The position numbers were made by a program, and so were the translations under genes. This document shows positions 20,615-28,218 of a stretch of 64,000 nt of DNA, piece by piece. Location: positions 124,152 to 188,151 of the forward strand of contig NZ_RCOG02000001.1 of assembly GCF_009663685.2 (NCBI RefSeq), read 5' to 3'. How positions within the stretch are numbered: position 1 is the first letter of the stretch; each line of letters begins with the position of its first letter. The notes beneath the pieces were generated by a model, which did not search any database, was not told the origin of the DNA, and saw only the letters and a program-made list of their open reading frames with translations. The stretch comes from Cupriavidus sp. U2. GTDB lineage: Bacteria; Pseudomonadota; Gammaproteobacteria; Burkholderiales; Burkholderiaceae.

Positions 20615-21529
20615 ATGATCCGCCAGCGCCTGGGCCAGCCCGAATCGGGCTGGCGCCAGCACTGGTACACGATCATCTTCGAAGCCGACACACGCCCGGG
20701 GCGACTGTTCGACGTCGTGCTGCTGATCGCCATCGTCGCCAGCGTCGGCGTGGTGATGCTGGACAGCGTGCCGTCCATCCACGCGCGGCTGGGCAAGGCG
20801 TTCACGGCGCTGGAATGGATGTTCACGCTGCTGTTCACGGCCGAGTACGTCATGCGGCTATGCGTGGTGAAGCACCCGCTGCGCTACGCGCTGAGCTTCT
20901 ACGGCATCATCGACTTCATCTCGATCATGCCCACCTGGGCGTCGTTCTTCGTGCCCGAGCTGGCGTTCCTGATCGACGTGCGGCTGCTGCGCCTGCTGCG
21001 GGTGTTCCGGATCCTCAAGCTCACCGTGTACTTCGAGGAGGCCGAGATCCGGGCCCGCGCGCTGGCCAACAGCCGGCGCAAGATCTTCGTGTTCCTGGCC
21101 ACCGTGTTCATCATCACGGTGATCCTGGGCACCGTGATGTACGTGGTCGAAGGCCCCGAGCACGGCTTCACCAGCATTCCGCTCAGCATGTACTGGGCCA
21201 TCGTCACGCTGACCACCACGGGATTCGGCGACATGGTGCCGAAGACGCCGATCGGGCAGTTCATCACGTCGCTGACGATCCTGCTGGGCTACGGGATCAT
21301 CGCCTTCCCGACCGGCATCGTCGGCGCCGAGCTGGCCGCCAGCATCATCAAGCGGCCGCTGACCACGCGCTCGTGCGAGCAATGCCTGACCGAAGGGCAC
21401 GAGCCGTCCGCCAGGTTCTGCCAGCACTGCGGCAGCGCGCTACCGGCGTACCGCAGCGAGCCAGGCCTGGAGGGCCGGCTCGAAGGCGCCGTGGAGAACC
21501 GGCCGCCGCCCAGGCCGCCGCGCCCATGA
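20615..21529 (+). CDS. Voltage-gated-type ion (potassium) channel with C-terminal zinc ribbon
   Basis: This is a 304-residue integral membrane protein. Six hydrophobic segments precede a pore loop carrying TLTTTGFGDMVPKT, a close variant of the K+ selectivity filter TVGYGD. An S4-like segment RLLRLLRVFRILKL carries regularly spaced Arg/Lys. The tail after residue 245 contains CEQCLTEGHEPSARFCQHCG, a four-Cys zinc ribbon, then a Pro-rich end. The start is uncertain: ATG at 20615 is used; ATG at 20591 in the same frame adds eight residues. It lies 103 bp behind glcD and 48 bp before glcE, inside the glycolate oxidase genes. Charge compensation during acid uptake is a possible reason, but is speculation. 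Confidence 0.85.
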   Translation: MIRQRLGQPESGWRQHWYTIIFEADTRPGRLFDVVLLIAIVASVGVVMLDSVPSIHARLGKAFTALEWMFTLLFTAEYVMRLCVVKHPLRYALSFYGIIDFISIMPTWASFFVPELAFLIDVRLLRLLRVFRILKLTVYFEEAEIRARALANSRRKIFVFLATVFIITVILGTVMYVVEGPEHGFTSIPLSMYWAIVTLTTTGFGDMVPKTPIGQFITSLTILLGYGIIAFPTGIVGAELAASIIKRPLTTRSCEQCLTEGHEPSARFCQHCGSALPAYRSEPGLEGRLEGAVENRPPPRPPRP

Positions 21530-21577
21530 TTGGCCCGATGCGCCACTGACCCACCCACCCTTTCACGACACGTCCTC

Positions 21578-22693
21578 ATGCAAGCCACCCTCGACGCCAC
21601 CCTCGCGACCTTCCGCGACGCGATTCGCCAGGCCGGCGACAGCCGCACCCCGCTGCGGCTGCGCGGCGGCGGCAGCAAGGATTTCTACGGCCAGGCGCTG
21701 GTCGGCACCGTGCTCGACACACGGGCGTATCGCGGCATCGTCGACTATGACCCGGCCGAGCTGGTAATCACCGCGCGCTGCGGCACGCCGCTGGGCGAGA
21801 TCGAGGACGTGCTGGCCGAGCGCCGCCAGATGCTGGCCTTCGAGGCGCCCCATTTCGCCGCGCACGGCCAGGCCAGCACCGCCACGCTGGGCGGCGCCTT
21901 CGCGGCGGGGCTGTCGGGGCCGCGCCGCCAGTCGGTGGGCGCCCTGCGCGATTTCGTGCTCGGCGCACAGTTGATGGACGGCAAGGGCGAGATCCTGAAC
22001 TTCGGCGGGCAGGTCATGAAGAACGTGGCCGGCTACGATGTATCGCGCCTGCTGGCCGGCTCGCTCGGCACGCTGGGCCTGGTCACCGAGGTATCGCTGA
22101 AGGTGCTGCCGGTGCCTTTCGACGACGCCACGCTGCGCTTTGCGCTGTCCCAGGCCGACGCCATCGACCAGCTCAACAAGTGGGGCGGCAAGCCGTTGCC
22201 GATCGCCGCGTCGGCCTGGCATGACGGCGTGCTGTGTGTGCGCCTGAGCGGCGCCACCGCCGCCGTTTGCGCGGCGCGCGACAGCCTGGGCGGCGAGGTG
22301 GTCGATGCCAGCCACGCCCGACAGCTGTGGACCGCCCTGCGCGAGCAGACCTATCCGTTCTTCACCCCGGCGCACGACGCCGGCCGCGCGCTGTGGCGCA
22401 TTGCCGTCCCGCCGGTGACAAAACCGCTGGACCTGCCCGGCGAGCAACTGGTGGAATGGGGCGGCGGCCAGCGTTGGTGGCTGGCGCCCGACGACAGCGC
22501 CGCGTCGGCCGACCAGGTCCGCGCGACCGTCCAGGCCGTGGGTGGCCATGCCACGCTGTTCCGCAACGGCGACAAGGCCGTGGGCGTGTTCACGCCGCTC
22601 CCGGCGCCGCTGGCGGCGATCCACCGGCGGCTGAAGGCCAGCTTCGATCCAGCGGGCATCTTCAATCCGCAGCGCATGTACAGCGGGCTTTGA
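21578..22693 (+). CDS. glcE: Glycolate oxidase subunit GlcE
   Basis: GlcE is the second FAD-binding subunit of glycolate dehydrogenase; it is a shortened relative of GlcD. The product has 371 residues. LRLRGGGSKDFYG near residue 30 and HGQASTATLGGAFAAGLSGPRR are the FAD-domain motifs. QVMKNVAGYDVSRLLAGSLGTLG is highly conserved in GlcE. LKASFDPAGIFNPQRMYSGL is the family's usual C-terminus. The ATG at 21578 is chosen because the codons upstream in the frame have no homologous look. glcF starts 43 bp later. Confidence 0.94.
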   Translation: MQATLDATLATFRDAIRQAGDSRTPLRLRGGGSKDFYGQALVGTVLDTRAYRGIVDYDPAELVITARCGTPLGEIEDVLAERRQMLAFEAPHFAAHGQASTATLGGAFAAGLSGPRRQSVGALRDFVLGAQLMDGKGEILNFGGQVMKNVAGYDVSRLLAGSLGTLGLVTEVSLKVLPVPFDDATLRFALSQADAIDQLNKWGGKPLPIAASAWHDGVLCVRLSGATAAVCAARDSLGGEVVDASHARQLWTALREQTYPFFTPAHDAGRALWRIAVPPVTKPLDLPGEQLVEWGGGQRWWLAPDDSAASADQVRATVQAVGGHATLFRNGDKAVGVFTPLPAPLAAIHRRLKASFDPAGIFNPQRMYSGL

Positions 22694-22736
22694 GCCACCG
22701 TCCGGACACGGTCCCCAACGATAACGATCCCCCACC

Positions 22737-24008
22737 ATGCAAACCACACTGGCCGAATTCCTGCGCAACACGCCCGAAGGCGAAGAGGCGAAATCGATCG
22801 TCGGCAAATGCGTGCACTGCGGCTTCTGTACCGCCACCTGCCCCACCTACCAGCTGCTCGGTGACGAACTGGACGGCCCGCGCGGGCGCATCTACCTGAT
22901 GAAGCAGGTGCTCGAAGGCAGCGCGGTGACCGAAAGCACGCGCCTGCACCTGGACCGCTGCCTGACCTGCCGCAACTGCGAATCAACCTGCCCGTCGGGG
23001 GTCACGTACGGGCGCCTGGTCGACATCGGCCGCCAGATCGTCGATGACCGGCTGGCCGAACAGGGGGTCCAGCGCCCCGCGAAACAGCGCATCGCGCGCT
23101 GGATGCTGCGCGAGGGCCTGACCCGGCCCGGGCTGTTCGGCCCGGCGCTGAAGCTGGGCCAGATCGTGCGGCCGCTGCTGCCGCGGACGCTGCGCAACAA
23201 GGTGCCGGCGCATCCGACGCCGCCGGGCAACTGGCCGCGCAGCGAGCATCCGCGCAAGATGCTGTTGCTCGACGGCTGTGTGCAGCCCGCCATGTCGCCC
23301 AACATCAATGCCGCGACGGCCCGCGTGTTCGACAAGCTCGGTGTGCAACTGGTGTTGGCGCGCGAGGCCGGCTGTTGTGGCGCGATCCGCTTCCACACCG
23401 GCGACCATGCGGGCGGGCTCGACAACATGCGCGCCAACATCGACGCCTGGTGGCCCCATATCCAGGCCGGCGCCGAGGCCATCGTCATGACGGCATCGGG
23501 CTGCGGCGCGATGGTCAAGGACTACGGCCACCTGCTGCGCAATGATCCGAAGTACGCCGAACGGGCCGCGCGCGTGTCGGCGCTGACGCGCGACCTGTCC
23601 GAGCTGCTGCCCGATTTCGCCGACGACCTGCACCGGCTGGCCGGCGCGGTGCCGCGCGATGGCCGCCGCGTGGCGTGGCATCCGCCGTGCACGCTGCAGC
23701 ACGGCCAGCAGATCCGCGGCAAGGTGGAATCGCTGCTGACGCGCCTGGGCGTGGACGTGCGGCTCTGCGCAGACAGCCACCTGTGCTGCGGCTCGGCGGG
23801 CACGTACTCGGTACTGCAGCCCGAGCTGTCGTACAAGCTGCGCGACGACAAGCTCACCAAGCTGCAGGCCACGTCGCCCGATGCCATCGCCACGGCCAAT
23901 ATCGGCTGCATCACGCACCTGCAAAGCGGCACCGACACGCCGGTGATCCATTGGGTGGAGCTGGTGGACCGCATGCTGGCGCCGACAGTGGCGGCGCAGG
24001 CGGCGTAG
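22737..24008 (+). CDS. glcF: Glycolate oxidase iron-sulfur subunit GlcF
   Basis: GlcF carries electrons from the flavin subunits to the quinone pool. The 423-residue protein has two ferredoxin-type 4Fe-4S clusters: CVHCGFCTATCPTY (about residues 23-36) and CLTCRNCESTCPSG (about 74-87). Two cysteine-rich CCG domains follow, ending in AGCCGAIRFHTGD and LCCGSAGTYSVLQPE. The length is normal for the family. Three tandem copies of the 8-mer GGCGTAGG begin at 24002, and the first contains the stop codon. The hairpin repeat copy C follows, then the lrgA-lrgB genes. Confidence 0.95.
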   Translation: MQTTLAEFLRNTPEGEEAKSIVGKCVHCGFCTATCPTYQLLGDELDGPRGRIYLMKQVLEGSAVTESTRLHLDRCLTCRNCESTCPSGVTYGRLVDIGRQIVDDRLAEQGVQRPAKQRIARWMLREGLTRPGLFGPALKLGQIVRPLLPRTLRNKVPAHPTPPGNWPRSEHPRKMLLLDGCVQPAMSPNINAATARVFDKLGVQLVLAREAGCCGAIRFHTGDHAGGLDNMRANIDAWWPHIQAGAEAIVMTASGCGAMVKDYGHLLRNDPKYAERAARVSALTRDLSELLPDFADDLHRLAGAVPRDGRRVAWHPPCTLQHGQQIRGKVESLLTRLGVDVRLCADSHLCCGSAGTYSVLQPELSYKLRDDKLTKLQATSPDAIATANIGCITHLQSGTDTPVIHWVELVDRMLAPTVAAQAA

Positions 24009-24025
24009 GGGCGTAGGGGCGTAGG
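24002..24025. repeat. Three tandem copies of an 8-bp unit at the glcF stop
   Basis: GGCGTAGG is repeated three times without gaps; the first copy supplies the TAG stop of glcF. Such a run looks like slippage-prone sequence; extra copies would not change the protein because the stop is in copy one. Confidence 0.85.
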
Positions 24026-24032
24026 GATGGTT

Positions 24033-24076
24033 GCTCCCCTCTCCCGCAAGGCGGGAGAGGGGTCGGGGGAGAGGGG
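24033..24076. repeat. Single-hairpin copy C of the intergenic G-rich repeat
   Basis: CTCCCCTCTCCCGC pairs with GCGGGAGAGGGG across a short loop and is followed by TCGGGGGAGAGGGG. This is the left half of copies A and B; the facing right half is absent. It lies between glcF and lrgA, which run in the same direction. Confidence 0.75.
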
Positions 24077-24191
24077 CCAGCGCCTGCATGGCGAGGGCCG
24101 TGTTCCCGGCGCAACGGCCCGGTGCCTCATCTTGCACGCATCTTGTCCGGGAGTAACATGGCGGCACATCGGATTCTCCCAAGCTGCCCCC

Positions 24192-24563
24192 ATGCTCCAG
24201 ACGTTTGCCATCCTGCTGGTCTTCCAGACCGTGGGCGAAGTCATCAGCTACGCCCTGCGTCTGCCCGTGCCCGGTCCCGTGCTCGGCATGCTGCTGTTGT
24301 TCGGCTGGCTCGTATTCGACAACCGGCTGCTGCCCGTGATCCAGGGCTCGGCCAATGACCTGCTCAAGCACCTGTCGCTGCTGTTCGTGCCGGCCGGCGT
24401 CGGCATCATGGTGCATGCCAACCGCATCGGCAGCGAATGGCTGCCGATCGTCATCGCGCTGGTGATCTCCACCTGGGTGGCCATCGCCGTGACCGCGCTG
24501 GTCACGCGGGCACTGATGCGCAAGCCGCCGGCCGATGCCGTGGATGCCGGAGTCCAGCCATGA
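24192..24563 (+). CDS. lrgA: CidA/LrgA family membrane protein
   Basis: This is a small 123-residue protein with four hydrophobic segments. FQTVGEVISYALRLPVPGPVLGMLLLF carries the family's conserved PGPVLGM core, and HLSLLFVPAGVGIMVH is the second signature. LrgA/CidA proteins were described as holin-like partners of LrgB/CidB. Work on related systems (plant PLGG1, Bacillus PftAB) shows that LrgAB-type pairs move small organic acids such as glycolate or pyruvate. The gene overlaps lrgB by four bases (ATGA), so the two are translationally coupled. Its position directly behind glcDEF favours a transport role for glycolate or lactate; this is inference. Confidence 0.9.
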   Translation: MLQTFAILLVFQTVGEVISYALRLPVPGPVLGMLLLFGWLVFDNRLLPVIQGSANDLLKHLSLLFVPAGVGIMVHANRIGSEWLPIVIALVISTWVAIAVTALVTRALMRKPPADAVDAGVQP

Positions 24564-25285
24564 TGTCGCCGCGTCTCAATGAAATCTGGGTGTACCTGGC
24601 CGCCAGTCCGCTGATCGGGCTGACCGCCACGCTGATCGCCTATGTGTTCGCGTTCCGCATCTACGAGCGCGCGCGGTTCTCGCCGCTGGCCAATCCGGTG
24701 ATGATCTCGGTGGCCATCCTGGTCACGGTGCTGACCGTGACCGGCACGCCGTACAAGACCTACTTCGACGGCGCGCAGTTCGTGCACTTCCTGCTGGGGC
24801 CGGCCACCGTGGCACTGGCTGTGCCGCTGTACACCCAGTTGCCGAAGCTGCGCAGCAATGTACTGCCGCTGCTGGCCGGCTTGCTGGCGGGTTCGGTGGC
24901 CGCCGTGGTGTCGGCGGTGGGCATCGCCTACCTGCTTGGGGCCTCGCCCGAGGTGGTGCTGTCGCTGGCGCCGAAGTCGGTGACGATCCCGATCGCGATG
25001 GGCGTGTCCGAAAAGATCGGCGGCCTGCCGTCGCTGACCGCCGTGCTGGTGATGGCCACCGGCATTATCGGCGCGATCAGCGCCACCGGCCTGCTGAACC
25101 TGCTGCGCGTGCGCGACTACACCGTGCGCGGCTTTGCCACGGGCGTGGCAGCCCACGGCATCGGCACGGCCCGGGCGTTTCAGGTCAGCCAGGAGGCCGG
25201 CGCATTTTCCGCGCTGGGCATGGGGCTGAATGGCGTACTGACGGCCATCCTGGTGCCGGTGATGGCGGCCTGGATGCCGCATTGA
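24560..25285 (+). CDS. lrgB: LrgB family membrane protein (possible glycolate/organic acid transporter)
   Basis: This 241-residue protein has about seven to eight membrane segments. LGPATVALAVPLYTQLPKL, SVTIPIAMGVSEKIGGLPSLTAV and GVAAHGIGTARAFQVSQEAGAFSALGM are the strongly conserved blocks of the LrgB/CidB/YohK family. The chloroplast glycolate/glycerate translocator PLGG1 belongs to the same family as a fusion of LrgA- and LrgB-like parts. The adjacent glcDEF genes therefore suggest glycolate uptake or overflow. Start ATGATG at 24560 overlaps the lrgA stop. An inverted repeat at 25310-25333 follows. Confidence 0.9.
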   Translation: MMSPRLNEIWVYLAASPLIGLTATLIAYVFAFRIYERARFSPLANPVMISVAILVTVLTVTGTPYKTYFDGAQFVHFLLGPATVALAVPLYTQLPKLRSNVLPLLAGLLAGSVAAVVSAVGIAYLLGASPEVVLSLAPKSVTIPIAMGVSEKIGGLPSLTAVLVMATGIIGAISATGLLNLLRVRDYTVRGFATGVAAHGIGTARAFQVSQEAGAFSALGMGLNGVLTAILVPVMAAWMPH

Positions 25286-25309
25286 GACCTCACCCGGGCC
25301 CCTGACACG

Positions 25310-25333
25310 CTCCTGACAGCACGCTGTCAGGAG
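25310..25333. promoter_or_regulatory. Perfect 10-bp inverted repeat between lrgB and the VOC gene
   Basis: CTCCTGACAG and CTGTCAGGAG are separated by four bases; an additional CCTGACA lies just upstream at 25301. There is no T run, so this may be an operator for the downstream VOC and WYL genes rather than a terminator, or a weak hairpin ending lrgAB. The two readings cannot be separated by eye. Confidence 0.5.
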
Positions 25334-25381
25334 TGCCCGCGCATGATCCGGTCTCCCGATATGACGAAGAGGAGCGCCACC

Positions 25382-25786
25382 ATGGCCAACCCGTCCAATG
25401 CACTGGTCAACTGGCTGGAAATCCCGGTGACCGACATGAAGCGCGCAATGCAGTTCTACGAAACGGTGTTCGAGCATCCGCTACGCCGCGAAACCGTGGG
25501 CGACGTCGACCTGGCCGTATTCACCCATGCCAGCTCGGCCGGTGCGCTGGTGCGCGGCGAGCAGTACCGGTCCAGCGCGTTCTACGGCCCGGTGCCGTAT
25601 TTCAACGCCCCCCAACTCGACGACGTGCTGGCGCGGGTCACCTATGCCGGAGGCCGCACCGTGCGCGGCCCGGTGCAGTTGCCCGACAACATGGGCCGCT
25701 TCGCCCATATCACCGACAGCGAAGGCAACCGGATCGGCCTGCACGAACCGGCCATGGTTGCCGCACCCGCGGCCGTCGCGCACTGA
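25382..25786 (+). CDS. VOC (glyoxalase/bleomycin-resistance) family protein
   Basis: This 134-residue protein starts NALVNWLEIPVTDMKRAMQFYETVF, the classic vicinal-oxygen-chelate beta-alpha-beta beginning. GRFAHITDSEGNRIGLHEP provides the second half with a metal-ligand-like Glu/His. Many such proteins are unassigned and are called VOC family or glyoxalase-like. The start at 25382 is preferred because GAGGAGC lies nine bases upstream; in-frame ATGs at 25343 and 25361 are possible. The WYL regulator follows after seven bases, so the pair is probably an operon; YafY-type regulators next to a VOC gene are a frequent pairing. Confidence 0.82.
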   Translation: MANPSNALVNWLEIPVTDMKRAMQFYETVFEHPLRRETVGDVDLAVFTHASSAGALVRGEQYRSSAFYGPVPYFNAPQLDDVLARVTYAGGRTVRGPVQLPDNMGRFAHITDSEGNRIGLHEPAMVAAPAAVAH

Positions 25787-25793
25787 CACCGCC

Positions 25794-26486
25794 ATGAGCC
25801 GACGCGCCGACCGCCTTTTCCAGATCGTCCAGGTGCTGCGCGGGCGCCGCCTGACCACCGCCGCGCTGCTCGCGCAGCGGCTGGGCGTGTCCGAACGCAC
25901 GGTCTACCGCGACATCCAGGCGCTGTCGCTATCCGGCGTGCCTGTGGAGGGCGAAGCCGGCATCGGCTACCGCCTGCGGCCTGATTACGATGTGCCGCCG
26001 CTGATGTTCACGTCGATGGAAGTGGAGGCCATGGTGGCGGGCCTGCGCCTGCTCAAGGCCTGGGGTGGCGGCGCGCTGGCCGCCGCGGCAGAGCCATCGC
26101 TGGAAAAGCTGATGGCAGCCCTGCCGCCGCAGCGGCGCCTGGCCGCGCAGCAGAGCCGCATTTTCGCGCCGGAGTATGCCAACCACCCCGCCGTGCGCGA
26201 GGCGTTCGACATCGTCCACACGGCCATCGGCGCGCAGCGGCTGCTGCAGATCGACTATTCCGATGCGCAGCAGCGCGACACCATGCGCGTGGTGCAGCCG
26301 CTGGGGTTGTTCTTCTGGGGCAATGTCTGGCTGGTGGCCGCCTGGTGCACGGCGCGCGAGGACTACCGGAGTTTCCGGCTGGACCGCTGCCGCAAGCTGA
26401 CCATGCTGGCCGAGCATTTCCACGAAACGCCGGAGCGTTCGCTCAACGGCTTCCTGCGCGCGGTCCGGGCGGACTCGCACGGCTGA
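25794..26486 (+). CDS. YafY-type HTH and WYL domain transcriptional regulator
   Basis: The 230-residue protein has an N-terminal HTH_11 domain (MSRRADRLFQIVQVLRGRR, then LAQRLGVSERTVYRDIQALSLSGVPVEGEAG). A C-terminal WYL ligand-sensing domain runs from about residue 140, with QIDYSDAQQRDTMRVVQPLGLFFWGNVWLVAAWC. In this family the WYL domain binds small effectors or nucleic acid. It is translated right behind the VOC gene and probably regulates that gene pair. Effector unknown. The C-terminus ends at Arg/Asp/His-rich sequence without a further domain. Confidence 0.88.
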   Translation: MSRRADRLFQIVQVLRGRRLTTAALLAQRLGVSERTVYRDIQALSLSGVPVEGEAGIGYRLRPDYDVPPLMFTSMEVEAMVAGLRLLKAWGGGALAAAAEPSLEKLMAALPPQRRLAAQQSRIFAPEYANHPAVREAFDIVHTAIGAQRLLQIDYSDAQQRDTMRVVQPLGLFFWGNVWLVAAWCTAREDYRSFRLDRCRKLTMLAEHFHETPERSLNGFLRAVRADSHG

Positions 26487-26519
26487 AGCCGGCCGCCGCC
26501 GGTCGCCGGCCGGTCTGTT

Positions 26520-27014
26520 TCAGGCGCCCGGATCGCTGAGCAGTGTCTCGATGTCGGCGCGAATCTCGTCAGGCTTGGTGGTCGGCGCATAACGCTTGAA
26601 GATCGTGCCGTCGCGGCGCAGCAGGAACTTGGTGAAATTCCACTTGATGGCCTGGGTGCCCAGCAGCCCCGGCTTTTCCGACGTCAGCCATTTGTAGAGC
26701 GGGTGCGCATCGGCGCCGTTGACATCGATCTTCGCGAACATCGGAAAGGTGACGTGGAAGCGCGATTCGCAGAACGCGCCGATCTGTTCGGCATCGCCCG
26801 GCTCCTGCTTGCCGAACTGGTTGCACGGAAAGCCCAGCACATCGAAGCCGCGCGTCTGGTAGCTGTCCTGCAGCGCCTGCAGACCCGCGTACTGGGGCGT
26901 GAAGCCGCACTCGCTGGCCGTGTTGACGATCAGCAGCACCTTGCCCCGGAAGTCGGCCAGCGGCACCGGCTGGCCCGCCAGCGAACTGGCCTCGAACTGG
27001 TAGACGTTGCTCAT
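26520..27014 (-). CDS. Glutathione peroxidase family thiol peroxidase
   Basis: This 164-residue peroxidase reduces hydroperoxides. Peroxidatic Cys36 lies in NTASECGFTPQY, where animal enzymes carry selenocysteine. Gln70 (NQFGKQEPG), Trp125 and Asn126 (KWNFTKFL) complete the catalytic tetrad. Cys64 in FPCNQF is conserved too. Bacterial enzymes of this type (BtuE/Gpx) often use thioredoxin instead of glutathione. The ATG at 27014 is chosen over an in-frame start at 27044 because a CAGGAGA site lies before it. It is the last gene of a minus-strand series behind pilT and pilU, 55 bp after pilU. Confidence 0.93.
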   Translation of the reverse strand: MSNVYQFEASSLAGQPVPLADFRGKVLLIVNTASECGFTPQYAGLQALQDSYQTRGFDVLGFPCNQFGKQEPGDAEQIGAFCESRFHVTFPMFAKIDVNGADAHPLYKWLTSEKPGLLGTQAIKWNFTKFLLRRDGTIFKRYAPTTKPDEIRADIETLLSDPGA

Positions 27015-27069
27015 CGTCGGTCTCCTGAAAGGTAATGGGCGCAAGGATACCGCGCCCCGGCCGCCTGCG

Positions 27070-28209
27070 TCAGATCACGTTCAGGTGTTCGGTGCCGGCG
27101 CCAAGATCCGCGTCGCGATGCCGCGTGCTATGGAGCTTGATCATCAGGCGCAGGTCGTTCAGCGAATCGGCGTTCTTGAGCGCGTCCTCGTAGGTGATCT
27201 TCTCGGCCTCGTACAGTTCGAACAGCGCCTGGTCGAACGAGATCATGCCCTGCTCGCGCGATTTCTTGATGACTTCCTTGAGCTCGTGGATCTCGCCCTT
27301 GAAGATCAGGTCGGCCACCAGCGGCGTGCCGATCATGATTTCCACGGCCGGCACGCGGCCCTTGCGGCCGGCGCGCGGCAGCAGACGCTGCGAGATCATC
27401 GCCTTGAGGTTCAGCGACAGGTCGATCAGCAGCTGCTGGCGCTTTTCCTCGGGGAAGAAGTTGACGATCCGGTCGATGGCCTGGTTGGCGTTGTTCGCAT
27501 GCAGCGTGGCCAGGCACAGGTGGCCCGTCTCGGCGTACTGCATCGCGTATTCCATCGTCTCGCGGTCGCGGATTTCGCCGATCAGGATCACGTCGGGCGC
27601 CTGGCGCAGCGTATTCTTCAGTGCGATGTGCCACGACTCGGTATCGATGCCCACCTCGCGCTGCGTGACGATGCAGTTCTGGTGCGCATGCACGTATTCG
27701 ATCGGGTCCTCGATCGTGATGATGTGGCCGTACGAATGCGCGTTGCGGTGGTCCAGCATGGCCGCCAGCGAGGTCGACTTGCCCGAGCCCGTGGCGCCGG
27801 TCACGATCACCAGCCCGCGCTTGGACATCACGATGTCATGGAGCGACTGCGGCAGGTCCAGGTCTTCCACCGACGGGATGCGCGTGTTGATGGTTCGCAC
27901 GACCATGCCGGCGCGGCCCTGCTGGATGAACGCCGACACCCGGAAGCGGCCCGCGTTGGGCGCCGTGATCGCGAAGTTGCATTCGCGCGTGTCGTCGAAC
28001 TCCTTCACCTGGCGCTCGTTCATGATCGAACGCACCAGGCCCAGCGCCTGCGTCGGGTTCAGCGGCTGCTGCGACACCGGCGTGATCTTGCCGTCGACCT
28101 TGATGGCCGGCGGGAATTCGGAGGTGATGAACAGGTCCGAGCCGCGGTTGTTCACCATCAGCTCGAGCAGATCGTTGATGTACTTCGATGCGGATTCGCG
28201 GTCGAGCAT
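27070..28209 (-). CDS. pilU: Type IV pilus retraction accessory ATPase PilU
   Basis: PilU is the PilT paralogue that assists pilus retraction under load. The 379-residue hexameric ATPase has Walker A GATGSGKST (residues 138-146), the Asp box HIITIEDPIEYVH, Walker B DVILIGEIRDRETME and the His box GHLCLATLHANN. The longer C-terminus with ALKNADSLNDLRLMIKL distinguishes it from PilT. The start lies nine bases after the pilT stop, so the pair forms one operon. The rest of the type IV pilus machinery is not in this window. Confidence 0.95.
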   Translation of the reverse strand: MLDRESASKYINDLLELMVNNRGSDLFITSEFPPAIKVDGKITPVSQQPLNPTQALGLVRSIMNERQVKEFDDTRECNFAITAPNAGRFRVSAFIQQGRAGMVVRTINTRIPSVEDLDLPQSLHDIVMSKRGLVIVTGATGSGKSTSLAAMLDHRNAHSYGHIITIEDPIEYVHAHQNCIVTQREVGIDTESWHIALKNTLRQAPDVILIGEIRDRETMEYAMQYAETGHLCLATLHANNANQAIDRIVNFFPEEKRQQLLIDLSLNLKAMISQRLLPRAGRKGRVPAVEIMIGTPLVADLIFKGEIHELKEVIKKSREQGMISFDQALFELYEAEKITYEDALKNADSLNDLRLMIKLHSTRHRDADLGAGTEHLNVI

Positions 28210-28218
28210 GATCGCCCC

